From contig NZ_WTYM01000020.1 in assembly GCF_009827435.1 (NCBI RefSeq), positions 1-35,963 on the forward strand: DNA of 35,963 nt, read 5' to 3'. The translations under genes and the position numbers were made by a program. The stretch is from Croceibacterium salegens. Lineage in GTDB: Bacteria; Pseudomonadota; Alphaproteobacteria; Sphingomonadales; Sphingomonadaceae. The number at the start of each line of letters is the position of its first letter. Within the stretch, counting starts at the first letter, position 1. Of the stretch, positions 1 through 11,164 are shown in pieces. The notes under the pieces were generated by a model that was not told the origin of the DNA, searched no databases, and worked only from the letters and a program-made list of their open reading frames with translations.

Positions 1-2398
<2,398 letters not shown>

Positions 2399-2404
2399 TC
2401 GTCT

Positions 2405-2530
2405 CCCCTCCCGTAAACGGGAGGGGTCGGGGGTGGGCATGGGCCGGCGACGGCCACCCCGCTGCGACTAGGCCCCCCGGAGCAAGTCCGGGGTGCCAAG
2501 TCTCGCTGCCCCTCCCGCTTGCGGGAGGGG
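2405..2530. repeat. Three intergenic hairpins (REP-like) between infB and the DUF1697 gene
   Basis: The 143-nt gap holds two near-identical perfect palindromes, CCCCTCCCGT/ACGGGAGGGG at 2405-2426 and CCCCTCCCGC/GCGGGAGGGG at 2509-2530, each a 10-bp stem with a 2-nt loop. A third hairpin (CCCCGGA, 5-nt loop, TCCGGGG) lies between them at 2475-2493. None is followed by a T-run, so they look like REP-type or mRNA-stabilising elements and not terminators. The right arm of the last palindrome, followed by GTGGAG, also forms the purine-rich stretch before the next start codon, so it could affect initiation there. Confidence 0.7.
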
Positions 2531-2541
2531 GTGGAGTTTGA

Positions 2542-3072
2542 ATGACCCGCTACGTCGCCCTGCTCGGTTCGATCAACGTCGGTGGCAACCGGCTCAAGAT
2601 GGCCGACCTGCGCGAGGCGCTCGAGCGCGAGGATTTCGAGAACGTCGAGACCGTGGTGGCGAGCGGCAACGTGCTGTTCGACCATGACGAGCGCCCGAGC
2701 GACGGATTGGGCGAGAAGATCGCCTACGTCGTGAGGGACCGCTTCGGCTTCGACACCTTCGCCGCGGTGCGCAGCCGCGACGAACTCGCCGCCTCGATTT
2801 CCGGCAACCCTTTCGCCGAGGACGGCGAGCCCAAGCAGGTGCACACACTGTTCCTCGCCGAGCCGTTCGACACCAAAGCATTCGAGGATTTCGCCGCGGG
2901 CTATGCCGGTCCCGAGCGGCTCGCTTGCGCCGTGCGCGAGATCTTCGTCGATTTCTGCGGCGGGGTGGCGGATTCCAAGCTCGGCCAGGCGATGAGCAAG
3001 GCCAGGGTCGGCGGGCGCGCCACCGCTCGCAACATTAACTCGCTGCGGCGGATACTGGACAAGATGGGCTGA
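2542..3072 (+). CDS. DUF1697 family protein
   Basis: A 176-residue soluble protein. The opening [15 protein letters not shown] and the following [19 protein letters not shown] and C-terminal [13 protein letters not shown] segments are the hallmarks of the DUF1697 family, whose biochemical role is not established. It has no signal peptide or membrane segment. The ATG lies a few bases after a purine-rich stretch. It ends only 19 nt before rbfA on the same strand, so it is probably co-transcribed with infB and rbfA, but nothing in the family points to ribosome work. Family call is confident; function unknown. Confidence 0.88.
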   Translation: MTRYVALLGSINVGGNRLKMADLREALEREDFENVETVVASGNVLFDHDERPSDGLGEKIAYVVRDRFGFDTFAAVRSRDELAASISGNPFAEDGEPKQVHTLFLAEPFDTKAFEDFAAGYAGPERLACAVREIFVDFCGGVADSKLGQAMSKARVGGRATARNINSLRRILDKMG

Positions 3073-3091
3073 GCGCCCCACCTGTGCGCCC

Positions 3092-3487
3092 ATGGCCCGC
3101 AACCCGTCCACTCCCGAACAGCAATCGGTCCGCGTCCTCAAGGTCGGCGAGCGGGTGCGGCACATCCTGTCGGAGCTGCTCGCCCGCGGCGAGGCTCACG
3201 ACGAGACGCTGACCGCGCACGCCGTTTCGGTCACCGAGGTCCGCATGACCCCCGACCTGCGCAACGCCAGCGCCTACGTGAAGCCGTTGCTCGGCGAGGA
3301 CGAGGCGGCAGTGCTCAAGGCGCTGCGCACCAACACCGCCTTCTTCCAGCGCGAGGTCGCCAAGCGCCTCGGCCTCAAGTTCGCGCCCAAGCTGCAGTTC
3401 AAGCCCGACGAGAGCTTCGACGAAGCCGACCGGATCGAACGCCTGCTCGACGATCCTCGCGTGGCCCGCGATCTCGACGGGGATTGA
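3092..3487 (+). CDS. rbfA: 30S ribosome-binding factor RbfA
   Basis: Small KH-fold factor needed for late maturation of the 30S subunit and processing of the 16S 5' end. The 131-residue length is normal for alphaproteobacteria. Typical features are the N-terminal [19 protein letters not shown] helix, the [22 protein letters not shown] strand region and the [25 protein letters not shown] segment near the C terminus. The start is an ATG right after the DUF1697 gene. Its place downstream of infB is the classical arrangement. Confidence 0.96.
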   Translation: MARNPSTPEQQSVRVLKVGERVRHILSELLARGEAHDETLTAHAVSVTEVRMTPDLRNASAYVKPLLGEDEAAVLKALRTNTAFFQREVAKRLGLKFAPKLQFKPDESFDEADRIERLLDDPRVARDLDGD

Positions 3488-3563
3488 AGGCAGCAATTCA
3501 GAGCCTGTTCACGGCATGTGGCGATGATGGTATCTTTCGCCGACATTCGACCGGAGACATGCA

Positions 3564-3938
3564 ATGAAGATCCTTCTCGCATTCGCCACTCTCGTTCTTG
3601 CCGCGCCTCTTGCAGCGCAGCCACTGGCGGGAGTTTCCGATGACGAGACGGTGATCAGGGCCGGCGTCATCAAAGAATTCCATCGTGGCAACGGCGATGT
3701 GATGTTCGTCCGGGATCGCGAAAACAACTGGTTCCGTCTCGGTCTCAACGACGGCTGCCTGAGGGGCTTCGATTACATCAGCCAGGCCTATTTCGAGGCC
3801 GACGTGAACGGGCAGATCGATAAGTCCTCGACGATCAAGGTATCGAATGGAACTCTGCGGACATGCGCGATAAATTCGATCCGCAAATCGGTCGCCCCGC
3901 CGCAGGTGGATTCGCACAGCCCGATCACGCTCGACTGA
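3564..3938 (+). CDS. Small exported protein of unknown function
   Basis: A 124-residue protein with a clear Sec signal peptide (MKILLAFATLVLAAPLAAQ, cleavage expected after A-A-Q or nearby). The mature part is short and polar, with two cysteines (in GCLRG and RTCAI) that could form a periplasmic disulfide. The segment IKEFHRGNGDVMFVRDREN is reminiscent of small sphingomonad exported proteins, but I cannot assign a family with certainty. The ATG at 3564 is preceded by CCGGAG at a good distance. Base composition is slightly more AT-rich than its neighbours. It sits between rbfA and tdk with no functional link visible. Confidence 0.75.
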   Translation: MKILLAFATLVLAAPLAAQPLAGVSDDETVIRAGVIKEFHRGNGDVMFVRDRENNWFRLGLNDGCLRGFDYISQAYFEADVNGQIDKSSTIKVSNGTLRTCAINSIRKSVAPPQVDSHSPITLD

Positions 3939-3967
3939 TCAAACGCCCGGCGCTAGCTGGGGCGCCG

Positions 3968-4546
3968 ATGGCGAAACTCTATTTTTACTACGCGAGCATG
4001 AACGCGGGGAAATCGACCACCCTGCTGCAGGCCGACTTCAACTATCGCGAGCGCGGCATGGCGACCATGCTGTGGACCGCCGCGCTCGACAACCGCAGCG
4101 AGGGACTGCCAATCGCCAGCCGCATCGGCCTCGAAGCGGACGCACGGCGCTTCACCCCGGGGACCAACCTTTACCGCGAAACGATGGTGCAGCACGAGGA
4201 GGCGCCGCTTGCCTGCGTGCTGATCGACGAGGCGCAATTCCTCATGGCCGACCAGGTCTGGCAATGCGCGCGGCTGGCCGACGAGGCTGGCGTTCCGGTG
4301 CTCTGCTACGGCCTGAGGGCCGACTTCCGTGGCGACCTGTTCCCCGGTTCGGCGGTGCTGCTCGGGATCGCCGATCACCTCGTCGAGCTCAAGGCGGTTT
4401 GCCACTGCGGCAGCAAGGCAACGATGAACCTGCGCGTCGACGAAAGCGGCAAGGGAGTGCGGCAAGGCGCGCAGACCGAAATCGGCGGCAACGACCGCTA
4501 CGTGGCGCTGTGCCGGAAACATTTCCGCGAGGCGCTGGCGGGGTGA
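3968..4546 (+). CDS. tdk: Thymidine kinase (type II)
   Basis: Phosphorylates thymidine and deoxyuridine with ATP in pyrimidine salvage. The protein is 192 residues from the ATG at 3968; the frame is open upstream to 3863, but the family begins at MAKLYFYYASMNAGKST. It shows the P-loop (SMNAGKST, residues ~10-17), the DEAQF Walker B/lasso-proximal motif near residue 84, and a zinc site made of CHC near residue 145 plus the C-terminal CRKH. The length is close to the roughly 205 residues of the E. coli enzyme. It is followed after 24 nt by the M50 gene. Confidence 0.95.
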   Translation: MAKLYFYYASMNAGKSTTLLQADFNYRERGMATMLWTAALDNRSEGLPIASRIGLEADARRFTPGTNLYRETMVQHEEAPLACVLIDEAQFLMADQVWQCARLADEAGVPVLCYGLRADFRGDLFPGSAVLLGIADHLVELKAVCHCGSKATMNLRVDESGKGVRQGAQTEIGGNDRYVALCRKHFREALAG

Positions 4547-4570
4547 CCGCATGCTCCTTATCTAGCGGAA

Positions 4571-5290
4571 ATGAACGAAACTCTCTTCACAGCACTCGCT
4601 CTTATTCCGGCGCTGGTCTTCGCCATTGTCTTCCACGAAGTGGCGCACGGCTGGATGGCGCTGGCGCTGGGCGACCCTACGGCGAAGGAACGCCGCCGCC
4701 TTAGCCTCAACCCGCTGCGCCACGTCGATCCGTTCGGCACGGTGATCCTGCCCGGCCTCCTCGCGCTGTCGGGTGCGCCGGTGTTCGGCTGGGCCAAGCC
4801 GGTGCCGGTCACGAAGGAGCGGCTCAACAACCCGCACTTCGGGATGATGGCGGTGGCGGCGGCCGGACCGGGCACCAACCTGATCCTGGCAGCCGTGGCC
4901 GCAATCGTGCTTGGTCTGGTGGTACCTGCGGGTGGCCATCTCGGGGCCTCGGAGACCGGGATGCCGATGATCGTCTGTGGCGACAATTCCCCGGCGCTGT
5001 TCGCCAGCGGGATGTTCTTCTTCATCCTGATCAACGTCTTCCTGGCGATTTTCAACCTGCTGCCGTTCCCACCGTTCGACGGCTCGCACATCGTCGAGGG
5101 CCTGCTGCCCGAGCGCCTCGCCCGTGCTTACGAGCGGTTGCGGCCTTATGGCCTGCTGCTGTTCTTCGCCCTCGTCGCGATAAGCTGGTTCGCCCCGCAG
5201 GTCGGCCTGCTCGAAAATACCATCGGTGGGCCGGTCGACTGGGCCATTACCAAGTACCTCACACTCGCCCAGTCGATTGCCGGACGATAA
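4571..5290 (+). CDS. Site-2 protease-like (M50) membrane protein
   Basis: A 239-residue polytopic membrane protein with the zinc metalloprotease motif HEVAH at residues 22-26 inside the first membrane helix. The second conserved M50 element, NLLPFPPFDGSHI near residue 165, carries the third zinc ligand (Asp). It resembles the short rhomboid-neighbour or YdiL/M50 'site-2 protease family' members without a PDZ domain. The substrate is unknown; family members cut transmembrane anchors of regulators. About five or six hydrophobic segments are visible. Catalytic residues are intact, so an active protease is likely but unproven. Confidence 0.9.
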   Translation: MNETLFTALALIPALVFAIVFHEVAHGWMALALGDPTAKERRRLSLNPLRHVDPFGTVILPGLLALSGAPVFGWAKPVPVTKERLNNPHFGMMAVAAAGPGTNLILAAVAAIVLGLVVPAGGHLGASETGMPMIVCGDNSPALFASGMFFFILINVFLAIFNLLPFPPFDGSHIVEGLLPERLARAYERLRPYGLLLFFALVAISWFAPQVGLLENTIGGPVDWAITKYLTLAQSIAGR

Positions 5291-5292
5291 TT

Positions 5293-5335
5293 TTACCCGG
5301 GCGATATTGACTCCTTTCCACCCGGGTAATAATGG
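5293..5335 (+). promoter_or_regulatory. Inverted repeat over a sigma-70-type promoter of the DUF2239 gene
   Basis: TTACCCGGG (5293-5301) and CCCGGGTAA (5321-5329) form an inverted repeat with centres about 28 bp apart; each arm also contains the self-palindromic ACCCGGG(T/c) core. Between them is TTGACT (5307-5312), followed at 17 nt by TAATGG (5330-5335), a reasonable -35/-10 pair. Overlap of the right arm with the -10 region is what a repressor operator would look like. The regulator is unknown. Confidence 0.5.
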
Positions 5336-5357
5336 GTCCGGCGAAAGGACGAACGGC

Positions 5358-5858
5358 ATGACGTTGACGGCATTCTACAAGGGCGCGGTGCTCAGGCGCG
5401 GGAGCGAAGCGGAAATTGCCGCGGCGATGCACGCCGTCCCTCCGCCGGAGCGTGCGTCGGACCTCCTGGCCTTCGACGACGAGACCGGGCGGCAAGTCGA
5501 TGTCGACCTGCGCGCGGTGGCGGACAACACCCGCCCGCGAGGTCGCCCGGCATTGGGTGTGGTGGCCAAGGAAGTCACTCTCCTGCCGCGCCACTGGGAT
5601 TGGCTCGCCAGCCAGCGTGGCGGCGCCTCGGCCTCGCTACGCAAGCTTGTGGAGACGGCGATGAAGCAAGGACGCCTGGCGGCCCAATGCCACGATGCCG
5701 CCTTTCGCTTCCTCACCGTCATGGCCGGCGACCTGCCGAAATTCGAGGACGCGGTGCGCGAAATCTATGCCGGCAACCCGGTCGGCTACGATCACTTCGC
5801 CCATGACTGGCCCGAGGCGATCCGGCTGCACGGCCGCGAACTGGCATTCCCCGCGTGA
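5358..5858 (+). CDS. DUF2239 family protein
   Basis: A 166-residue soluble protein. It has the DUF2239 pattern: an N-terminal MTLTAFYKGAVLRRGSEAE segment, a middle GRPALGVVAKEVTLLPRHW motif with RGGASASLRKLVE, and a C-terminal FLTVMAGDLPKFEDAVREI helix. RGGASASLRKLV looks like a ribbon-helix-helix or nucleic-acid-contact segment, but the family's function is unknown. The ATG at 5358 was chosen because it follows AAAGGACGAA, and the upstream frame would run back through the promoter-like repeat. Its last 4 bases overlap the GTG start of truB (GTGA), indicating translational coupling. Confidence 0.85.
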   Translation: MTLTAFYKGAVLRRGSEAEIAAAMHAVPPPERASDLLAFDDETGRQVDVDLRAVADNTRPRGRPALGVVAKEVTLLPRHWDWLASQRGGASASLRKLVETAMKQGRLAAQCHDAAFRFLTVMAGDLPKFEDAVREIYAGNPVGYDHFAHDWPEAIRLHGRELAFPA

Positions 5859-6847
5859 CCACAGCTCCCAACGGGTGGATCGTCCTCGACAAGCCGCGCG
5901 GCCTCGGCTCGACCCAGGCGGTGGCCGCGGTGAAGCGCAACCTGCGCGAAGGCGGATACCCAAAGACCAAGATCGGCCACGGCGGCACGCTCGACCCGGA
6001 AGCAGAGGGCGTCCTGCCGATCGCGCTCGGCGAGGCGACCAAGCTCGCTGGGCGGATGCTCGATTCCGACAAGACCTACGTCTTCACCGTTGAATTCGGC
6101 AGCGAGACCGATACGCTCGATGCCGAAGGCCAAGTGATTGCGACCAGCGACCGCCGCCCGCCGCTGGCTGCAGTCGAAGCGATCCTCGAACACTTCACCG
6201 GCCCGATCGAACAGGTCCCGCCGAAGTATTCCGCGCTCAAGATCGATGGCCGCCGTGCCTATGACCTCGCCCGCTCCGGGGAGGACGTGAACCTCGAGAC
6301 CCGCAGCGTGACCATCCACTCGTTTTCGGTTCTTGGAGACGAGGGTTCGCATAAGCCGCTCGAATCCTCCTTCGCCAACACAGCGGGCCGTCCCGACCCG
6401 TTCGACCCCAGTGCCCCGCTCGAACTCGCCGATGCGGTCACGCTTGTCGCAAATGTCTCCAAGGGCACCTACATCCGCTCCCTCGCACGGGATATCGCAC
6501 ACGCTCTTGGAACCGTCGGGCACGTGATCTACTTACGGCGCACCAAGGCCGGGCCGTTCACCGAGAATCAAGCGATTTCGCTGGACAAACTGAACGCAAT
6601 CGGTAAGGGCGCGCGCCTTGAAGACATACTCCTGCCGCTTGAGGCGGGGCTGGACGGTATCCCGGCCCTCTCCCTCGACCCGGAAAGCGTGCAGGCGGTC
6701 CGACAGGGCCGTGTCGTTTCCGGATTGCCCCAACCCGATGGGCTCCATCTCGCCAAGGACCGAAATGTCCCCGTGGCGCTGGTAGAGGTTTCGGACGGGA
6801 CGGCGAAGGTCGTCAGGGGTTTCAACCTGCCCGATACCGCGGAGTAA
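5855..6847 (+). CDS. truB: tRNA pseudouridine(55) synthase TruB
   Basis: Makes pseudouridine 55 in the T-loop of most tRNAs. The protein is 330 residues from a GTG overlapping the DUF2239 stop. The catalytic Asp is D47 in GHGGTLDPEAEGVLP; other TruB landmarks are LDKPRGLGSTQAV near the N terminus, PPKYSALKIDGRRAYDLAR, and KGTYIRSLARDIAHALG. The protein is slightly longer than the ~300 residues typical of the family because of an insertion around residues 150-190 (SHKPLESSFANTAGRPDPFD). rpsO begins 5 nt after the stop, the usual truB-rpsO pair. Confidence 0.96.
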   Translation: MTTAPNGWIVLDKPRGLGSTQAVAAVKRNLREGGYPKTKIGHGGTLDPEAEGVLPIALGEATKLAGRMLDSDKTYVFTVEFGSETDTLDAEGQVIATSDRRPPLAAVEAILEHFTGPIEQVPPKYSALKIDGRRAYDLARSGEDVNLETRSVTIHSFSVLGDEGSHKPLESSFANTAGRPDPFDPSAPLELADAVTLVANVSKGTYIRSLARDIAHALGTVGHVIYLRRTKAGPFTENQAISLDKLNAIGKGARLEDILLPLEAGLDGIPALSLDPESVQAVRQGRVVSGLPQPDGLHLAKDRNVPVALVEVSDGTAKVVRGFNLPDTAE

Positions 6848-6852
6848 TATGA

Positions 6853-7122
6853 ATGTCGGTTACCGCCGAAAAGAAGCAAGAGATCATCAAGGACAACGCC
6901 CAGGCCAAGGGCGACACCGGATCTCCCGAAGTCCAGGTCGCGATCCTCACCGAGCGCATCCGCAACCTGACCGATCACTTCAAGGATCACCACAAGGACA
7001 ACCATTCGCGTCGCGGCCTCCTGATGATGGTCAACAAGCGCCGCAGCCTGCTCGCCTACCTCAAGAAGAAGGACGTCGAGCGCTACAACGCACTGATCCA
7101 GAAGCTTGGGCTTCGTAAGTAA
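6853..7122 (+). CDS. rpsO: 30S ribosomal protein S15
   Basis: Primary 16S-binding protein of the 30S platform, 89 residues, the standard length. The sequence is typical throughout: [35 protein letters not shown] and a C-terminal [13 protein letters not shown]. The ATG at 6853 is used; an out-of-frame ATG lies 4 nt earlier. It sits directly behind truB and before pnp, as in E. coli and most proteobacteria. A GC hairpin follows 12 nt after the stop. Confidence 0.98.
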   Translation: MSVTAEKKQEIIKDNAQAKGDTGSPEVQVAILTERIRNLTDHFKDHHKDNHSRRGLLMMVNKRRSLLAYLKKKDVERYNALIQKLGLRK

Positions 7123-7133
7123 GAATTTTGCGG

Positions 7134-7158
7134 AGCGGCCCCTCGCGGGCCGCTTCTT
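7134..7158 (+). terminator. Hairpin after rpsO, likely attenuating terminator or processing site
   Basis: AGCGGCCC (7134-7141) pairs perfectly with GGGCCGCT (7147-7154) across a 5-nt loop and is followed by TCTT. The T-run is short, so termination would be partial; in this position it can equally serve as an RNase processing site between rpsO and pnp. Confidence 0.6.
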
Positions 7159-7348
7159 GCATCTGGAAGGATCGCACGAAAATTGGAACCCGGCATTCGG
7201 GTTCGCGATCCGACCCAAACAGGCATCCTTCACAATTCGGTGAAGGGGCCCTGGGGCTAAGAAAGGCCCCGCACCGGACCGGGACGGAATACCCGGCACT
7301 GAGGCCCCGCCCGGCAATACGGCCCGGCGGGTTCACGAAGGAAAAATA
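7159..7348 (+). promoter_or_regulatory. Structured pnp leader
   Basis: The 190 nt before pnp contain no convincing gene; a 73-codon frame running into the pnp start has no protein-like character. They can fold into several hairpins: CCTTCAC/GTGAAGG near 7226-7243, and GGGGCC/GGCCCC around it. In enterobacteria the pnp leader is a stem cut by RNase III and PNPase for autoregulation. A similar role here is an inference from position and structure only. The start codon follows GAAGGAAAAATA. Confidence 0.45.
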
Positions 7349-9685
7349 ATGTTCGACACGAAAACCGTATCGCTGGAGTGGGGCGGCAAGACCCTCACTC
7401 TGGAAACCGGGCGTATTGCCCGCCAGGCCGATGGCGCCGTGCTGGCGACCTATGGCGAAACCGTAGTGCTGTGCGCCGTCACGGCCGCCAAGTCGGTGAA
7501 GGAAGGCCAGGACTTCTTCCCGCTCACCGTCCACTACCAGGAAAAGTTCTCTGCCGCCGGGCGCATCCCGGGCGGCTTCTTCAAGCGTGAACGCGGTGCG
7601 ACCGAGAAGGAAACGCTCACCAGCCGCCTGATCGACCGCCCGATCCGCCCGCTGTTCCCGGAAGGGTTCTACAACGAGATCAACGTGATCTGCCAGGTCC
7701 TGTCGTATGACGGCGAGACCGAGGCCGATATCGTCGCGATGGTCGCCGCCTCTGCGGCCCTGACCATTTCCGGCGTGCCCTTCATGGGCCCGATCGGCGG
7801 CTGCCGCGTCGGCTTCGTCGATGGCGAATACGTCCTCAACCCGAAGCAGACCACTGCGCTGGAAGAAGGCCGCCTCGACCTCGTCGTCGCCGCCACCCAG
7901 GACGCGGTGATGATGGTCGAATCCGAAGCCAAGGAACTGACCGAAGAAGAGATGCTCGGCGCGGTCATGTTCGCGCATGACGCCTGCAAGGACGTCGTCG
8001 GCGCGATCATCAAGCTGGCCGAAAAGGCTGCGAAGGATCCGTGGGAACTGACCGTTTCCGACAATTCGGAAATGAAGGCCGAGATCAAGAAGCTGATCGG
8101 CGACGACGTTGCCGCGGCCTACAAGCTGACCGACAAGTCGGCCCGCTCGGAAGCTCTCAACGCCGCCCGCGCCAAGGTCAAGGAACACTATGCCCAGGCC
8201 GATGGCCAGACCAGCATGACCGCCAACAAGCTGACCAAGAAGATCGAGGCGGACATCGTCCGCACCGCGATCCTCAAGGACGGCGCCCGCATCGACGGCC
8301 GCAAGCTCGACCAGGTCCGCCCGATCGAATCGATCGTCGGCTTCCTGCCGCGCACCCACGGTTCGGCGCTGTTCACCCGCGGCGAGACGCAGGCGATCTG
8401 CACCACCACGCTGGGCACCAAGGACAGCGAGCAGATGATCGACGGGCTGGAGGGTCTCTCCTACTCGAACTTCATGCTGCACTATAACTTCCCGCCCTAC
8501 TCGGTCGGTGAAGTCGGCCGTTTCGGCGCCCCCGGGCGTCGCGAGATCGGCCACGGCAAGCTGGCATGGCGCGCGCTGCACCCGGTGCTGCCGAAGCATG
8601 ACGACTTCCCCTACACCATCCGCATCCTGTCCGACATCACCGAGTCCAACGGCTCGAGCTCGATGGCGACCGTGTGCGGCGGCTGCCTGTCGATGATGGA
8701 CGCCGGCGTTCCGATCGAGCGCCCGGTTTCCGGTATCGCCATGGGCCTGATCCTCGAAGGCAAGGACTTTGCGGTCCTCTCCGACATCCTCGGCGACGAG
8801 GATCACCTCGGCGACATGGACTTCAAGGTGGCCGGCACCGAAGCGGGCATCACCAGCCTGCAGATGGACATCAAGATCGCCGGGATCACCAAGGAAATCA
8901 TGGCCAAGGCGCTCGAGCAGGCAAAGGGCGGCCGCGCCCATATCCTGGGCGAGATGACCAAGGCGCTAGGTTCTGCCCGTTCCGAGCTCTCGGCCCACGC
9001 CCCGCGCATCGAGACCATGCAGATCGACAAGTCGAAGATCCGCGACGTCATCGGCACCGGCGGCAAGGTGATCCGCGAGATCGTCGCCGAGACCGGCGCG
9101 AAGGTCGACATCGACGACGAAGGCGTGATCAAGATCTCGTCTTCGGACCTCAGCCAGATCGAAGCCGCGCGCAAGTGGATCGAAGGCATCGTCGAGGAAG
9201 CCGAAGTCGGCAAGATCTACACCGGCAAGGTCGTCAACATCGTCGACTTCGGTGCGTTCGTGAACTTCATGGGTGGCAAGGACGGCCTCGTCCACGTCTC
9301 CGAAATGAAGAACGAGCGGGTCGAAAAGCCGACGGACGTCGTATCGGAAGGCCAGGAAGTCAAGGTCAAGGTCCTCGAGATCGATCCGCGCGGCAAGGTC
9401 CGCCTGTCGATGCGCGTCGTCGACCAGGAAACCGGCGAGGAGCTGGAGGACACCCGTCCGCCGCGCGAACCGCGTGGTGATCGCGGCGACCGTGGTGACC
9501 GTGGCCCGCGTCGTGATGGCGGTGGGCGCGGCGACCGCGGTGACCGCGGAGATCGTGGCCCGCGCCGCGACCGTGGCGACCGCGGACCCAGGAACGATCG
9601 TGGCCGTGACCGCGACGACCGTGGTCCCAAGTCGGAAGGGGGCGACCCCGACCACATGCCGGCGTTCCTCAAGGACGACGACTGA
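7349..9685 (+). CDS. pnp: Polyribonucleotide nucleotidyltransferase (PNPase)
   Basis: 3'-5' phosphorolytic exoribonuclease of mRNA decay, a trimer that is often part of a degradosome. It is 778 residues: two RNase PH-like core domains with the helical linker between, the catalytic-core segment [18 protein letters not shown], a KH domain ([12 protein letters not shown] near residue 565) and an S1 domain ([17 protein letters not shown] near residue 630). The length exceeds the ~700 usual residues because of a C-terminal tail of about 70 residues built of GDRGDRG/GPRRD repeats, an RGG-like, probably RNA- or partner-binding extension seen in alphaproteobacterial PNPases. The gene ends before two terminators, closing the translation/RNA cluster. 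Confidence 0.98.
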   Translation: MFDTKTVSLEWGGKTLTLETGRIARQADGAVLATYGETVVLCAVTAAKSVKEGQDFFPLTVHYQEKFSAAGRIPGGFFKRERGATEKETLTSRLIDRPIRPLFPEGFYNEINVICQVLSYDGETEADIVAMVAASAALTISGVPFMGPIGGCRVGFVDGEYVLNPKQTTALEEGRLDLVVAATQDAVMMVESEAKELTEEEMLGAVMFAHDACKDVVGAIIKLAEKAAKDPWELTVSDNSEMKAEIKKLIGDDVAAAYKLTDKSARSEALNAARAKVKEHYAQADGQTSMTANKLTKKIEADIVRTAILKDGARIDGRKLDQVRPIESIVGFLPRTHGSALFTRGETQAICTTTLGTKDSEQMIDGLEGLSYSNFMLHYNFPPYSVGEVGRFGAPGRREIGHGKLAWRALHPVLPKHDDFPYTIRILSDITESNGSSSMATVCGGCLSMMDAGVPIERPVSGIAMGLILEGKDFAVLSDILGDEDHLGDMDFKVAGTEAGITSLQMDIKIAGITKEIMAKALEQAKGGRAHILGEMTKALGSARSELSAHAPRIETMQIDKSKIRDVIGTGGKVIREIVAETGAKVDIDDEGVIKISSSDLSQIEAARKWIEGIVEEAEVGKIYTGKVVNIVDFGAFVNFMGGKDGLVHVSEMKNERVEKPTDVVSEGQEVKVKVLEIDPRGKVRLSMRVVDQETGEELEDTRPPREPRGDRGDRGDRGPRRDGGGRGDRGDRGDRGPRRDRGDRGPRNDRGRDRDDRGPKSEGGDPDHMPAFLKDDD

Positions 9686-9696
9686 AATTGAGGGAG

Positions 9697-9730
9697 ACCC
9701 CGCGTACCGATCGGTTCGCGGGGTTTTCTT
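9697..9730 (+). terminator. Rho-independent terminator of pnp
   Basis: ACCCCGCG (9697-9704) pairs with CGCGGGGT (9717-9724), and the loop itself can add ACC/GGT pairs. It is followed by TTTTCTTT. It starts 12 nt after the pnp stop. Confidence 0.85.
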
Positions 9731-9748
9731 TCTCCGAGTTGGAGAGGA

Positions 9749-9783
9749 GGGCCGCGGGCAATGCACCCGCGGCCCGATTTTTT
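9749..9783 (+). terminator. Second strong Rho-independent terminator
   Basis: GGGCCGCGGG (9749-9758) and CCCGCGGCCC (9766-9775) form a perfect 10-bp stem with a 7-nt loop, followed by GATTTTTT. It backs up the pnp terminator 50 nt upstream and isolates the next gene. Confidence 0.85.
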
Positions 9784-9815
9784 GGCTCAAGGCGAACCTG
9801 CGGTAAGCCGGTCGC

Positions 9816-10307
9816 GTGACCCGCAAGTCCTCTTTCGCCCCGGTCGTCGCGCTAAACACGCGCGTGCTGATCCTCGGCAGCTTGCCGGGCGAGCGGTCGC
9901 TGGCCGAGGGCCGATATTACGCACATCCGCAGAACCGCTTCTGGCGGCTCGTAGGTGAGGTGATCGGCCGCGATCTTGAAGCGCTCGATTACGAAGCGCG
10001 GCTCGAAACGCTGCTCCGCAACCGCATTGGCCTGTGGGACACCGTCGCCTCGGCGACACGCGAGGGCAGTCTCGATGCTGCACTCCGCGAGGTGCAGCAT
10101 AATTCGCTGGCCGACCTCGTCGCCACGTTGCCCGAACTGCGAGCCGTGGCGTTCAACGGGGCGACTTCGGCAAAGATCGGGCGGGCGCTGCTGGCGGGGA
10201 CGGACTTGGCGCTGCTCCCTCTGCCCTCCTCCAGCCCCGCCTACGCCGCCATGCCGTTCGCCGAGAAACTCAGGCTGTGGCGTGCAATAGGTGAATTCAT
10301 CGCCTGA
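9816..10307 (+). CDS. DNA-deoxyinosine glycosylase / uracil-DNA glycosylase superfamily protein
   Basis: A 163-residue protein of the UDG superfamily. It has the family-6 (HDG, hypoxanthine-DNA glycosylase-like) pattern: [13 protein letters not shown] motif 1, [21 protein letters not shown], and a C-terminal [10 protein letters not shown] that corresponds to the minor-groove loop. Such enzymes remove deaminated bases (hypoxanthine, sometimes uracil) and start base excision repair. It starts with GTG at 9816, about 33 nt after the second pnp terminator, so it probably has its own promoter. Substrate preference is inferred from family resemblance. Confidence 0.85.
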   Translation: MTRKSSFAPVVALNTRVLILGSLPGERSLAEGRYYAHPQNRFWRLVGEVIGRDLEALDYEARLETLLRNRIGLWDTVASATREGSLDAALREVQHNSLADLVATLPELRAVAFNGATSAKIGRALLAGTDLALLPLPSSSPAYAAMPFAEKLRLWRAIGEFIA

Positions 10308-10346
10308 CCCCTTGCTTCGCGCCTTGCCGCACCCCACTAACCGGCC

Positions 10347-10508
10347 ATGACCAAGCGCATTCCTACTGGCGGCAAGGCGGCGATCGCCGGTGCTATCGGC
10401 TCGGCCGCCATTGCCGCCGCGATGCTCTACGCCTCGCGCCGCAAGAAGAAGAACGAGCCGACCCAGCCGGGCCCGATCCCCTCGGGCGAGCCGCCGGAGA
10501 CCGATTGA
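10347..10508 (+). CDS. 53-residue single-pass membrane peptide preceding leuD
   Basis: A short gene with an N-terminal [12 protein letters not shown], one Ala/Gly-rich membrane segment (about residues 11-28), a basic RRKKKN stop-transfer stretch, and a Pro-rich acidic tail. Its stop TGA overlaps the ATG of leuD by one base, so the two are translationally coupled. Similar short peptides at this spot are sometimes mislabelled isopropylmalate isomerase because of the neighbour; it has no catalytic features. A membrane role is inferred from composition only. Confidence 0.7.
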   Translation: MTKRIPTGGKAAIAGAIGSAAIAAAMLYASRRKKKNEPTQPGPIPSGEPPETD

Positions 10509-11110
10509 TGAAAGCCGTCAAGCAGGTCGAAGGCCGCGCCTATCCGCTGGGCCGCAAGAACGTCGACACCGACCTCATAATCCCCGCCGCCTTCCTCAAG
10601 ACGGTGACGCGCGAGGGGCTCGGCAAAGGCGCCTTCCAGGCGGTGCGGGCCGAACCGGGCAACGTGTTCGACGATCCCGAATATGCCGGCGCGCCGATCA
10701 TCGTCGCTGGCGACAATTTCGGTTGCGGATCAAGCCGCGAGCACGCCGCCTGGGCCCTGCTCGACATGGGCGTGACAGCGGTTATCGCCCCGAGCTTCTC
10801 CGACATCTTCGCCGGCAATGCTTATAAGAACGGCATCGTCACCGTGGTCCTGCCGCAGGACGCAATCGACCGGCTGATGGAAGTCGCGGTCACCGACCCG
10901 ATTACCATCGATCTCGAAACCCAGACCGTGACCACGCCGTTTCAGGACCGCTGGAGCTTCGAGATGGACCCGTTTCGCAAGCACTGCCTGGTCGAAGGCA
11001 AGGACGATGTGGACATCACGCTGCAAAGCGCCGATGCCATCGAAGCCTACGAACAGCACCAGAAGGGCGAATTGCCCTGGGTGGCGCGCGGAACGGGCCT
11101 TGCGGCCTGA
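10508..11110 (+). CDS. leuD: 3-isopropylmalate dehydratase small subunit
   Basis: Swivel-domain subunit that pairs with LeuC (iron-sulfur large subunit) to isomerise 2- to 3-isopropylmalate in leucine synthesis. It is 200 residues from the ATG at 10508; the TTG three bases earlier is less likely. Diagnostic segments are [18 protein letters not shown], the [17 protein letters not shown] loop and [10 protein letters not shown]. leuC and leuB are not in the window, so the pathway genes are split in this genome or leuC lies elsewhere. Confidence 0.97.
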   Translation: MKAVKQVEGRAYPLGRKNVDTDLIIPAAFLKTVTREGLGKGAFQAVRAEPGNVFDDPEYAGAPIIVAGDNFGCGSSREHAAWALLDMGVTAVIAPSFSDIFAGNAYKNGIVTVVLPQDAIDRLMEVAVTDPITIDLETQTVTTPFQDRWSFEMDPFRKHCLVEGKDDVDITLQSADAIEAYEQHQKGELPWVARGTGLAA

Positions 11111-11164
11111 CCGGCGCTGGGGCTAACGCGAATTCGATACAGCTTACCGGGGAAGGTATCTCAA

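Noticed and set aside
7061-8941. 626-codon open frame on the minus strand inside pnp
   Set aside because: Entirely antisense to a certain gene in GC-rich DNA; its His/Arg/Asp-rich composition is the usual mirror of third-position GC bias.
9474-9640. Repeats in the pnp 3' end as a CRISPR or tandem-repeat array
   Set aside because: They are in-frame codon repeats for Gly-Asp-Arg within PNPase; there are no spacers and no cas genes. No CRISPR array is seen anywhere in the window.
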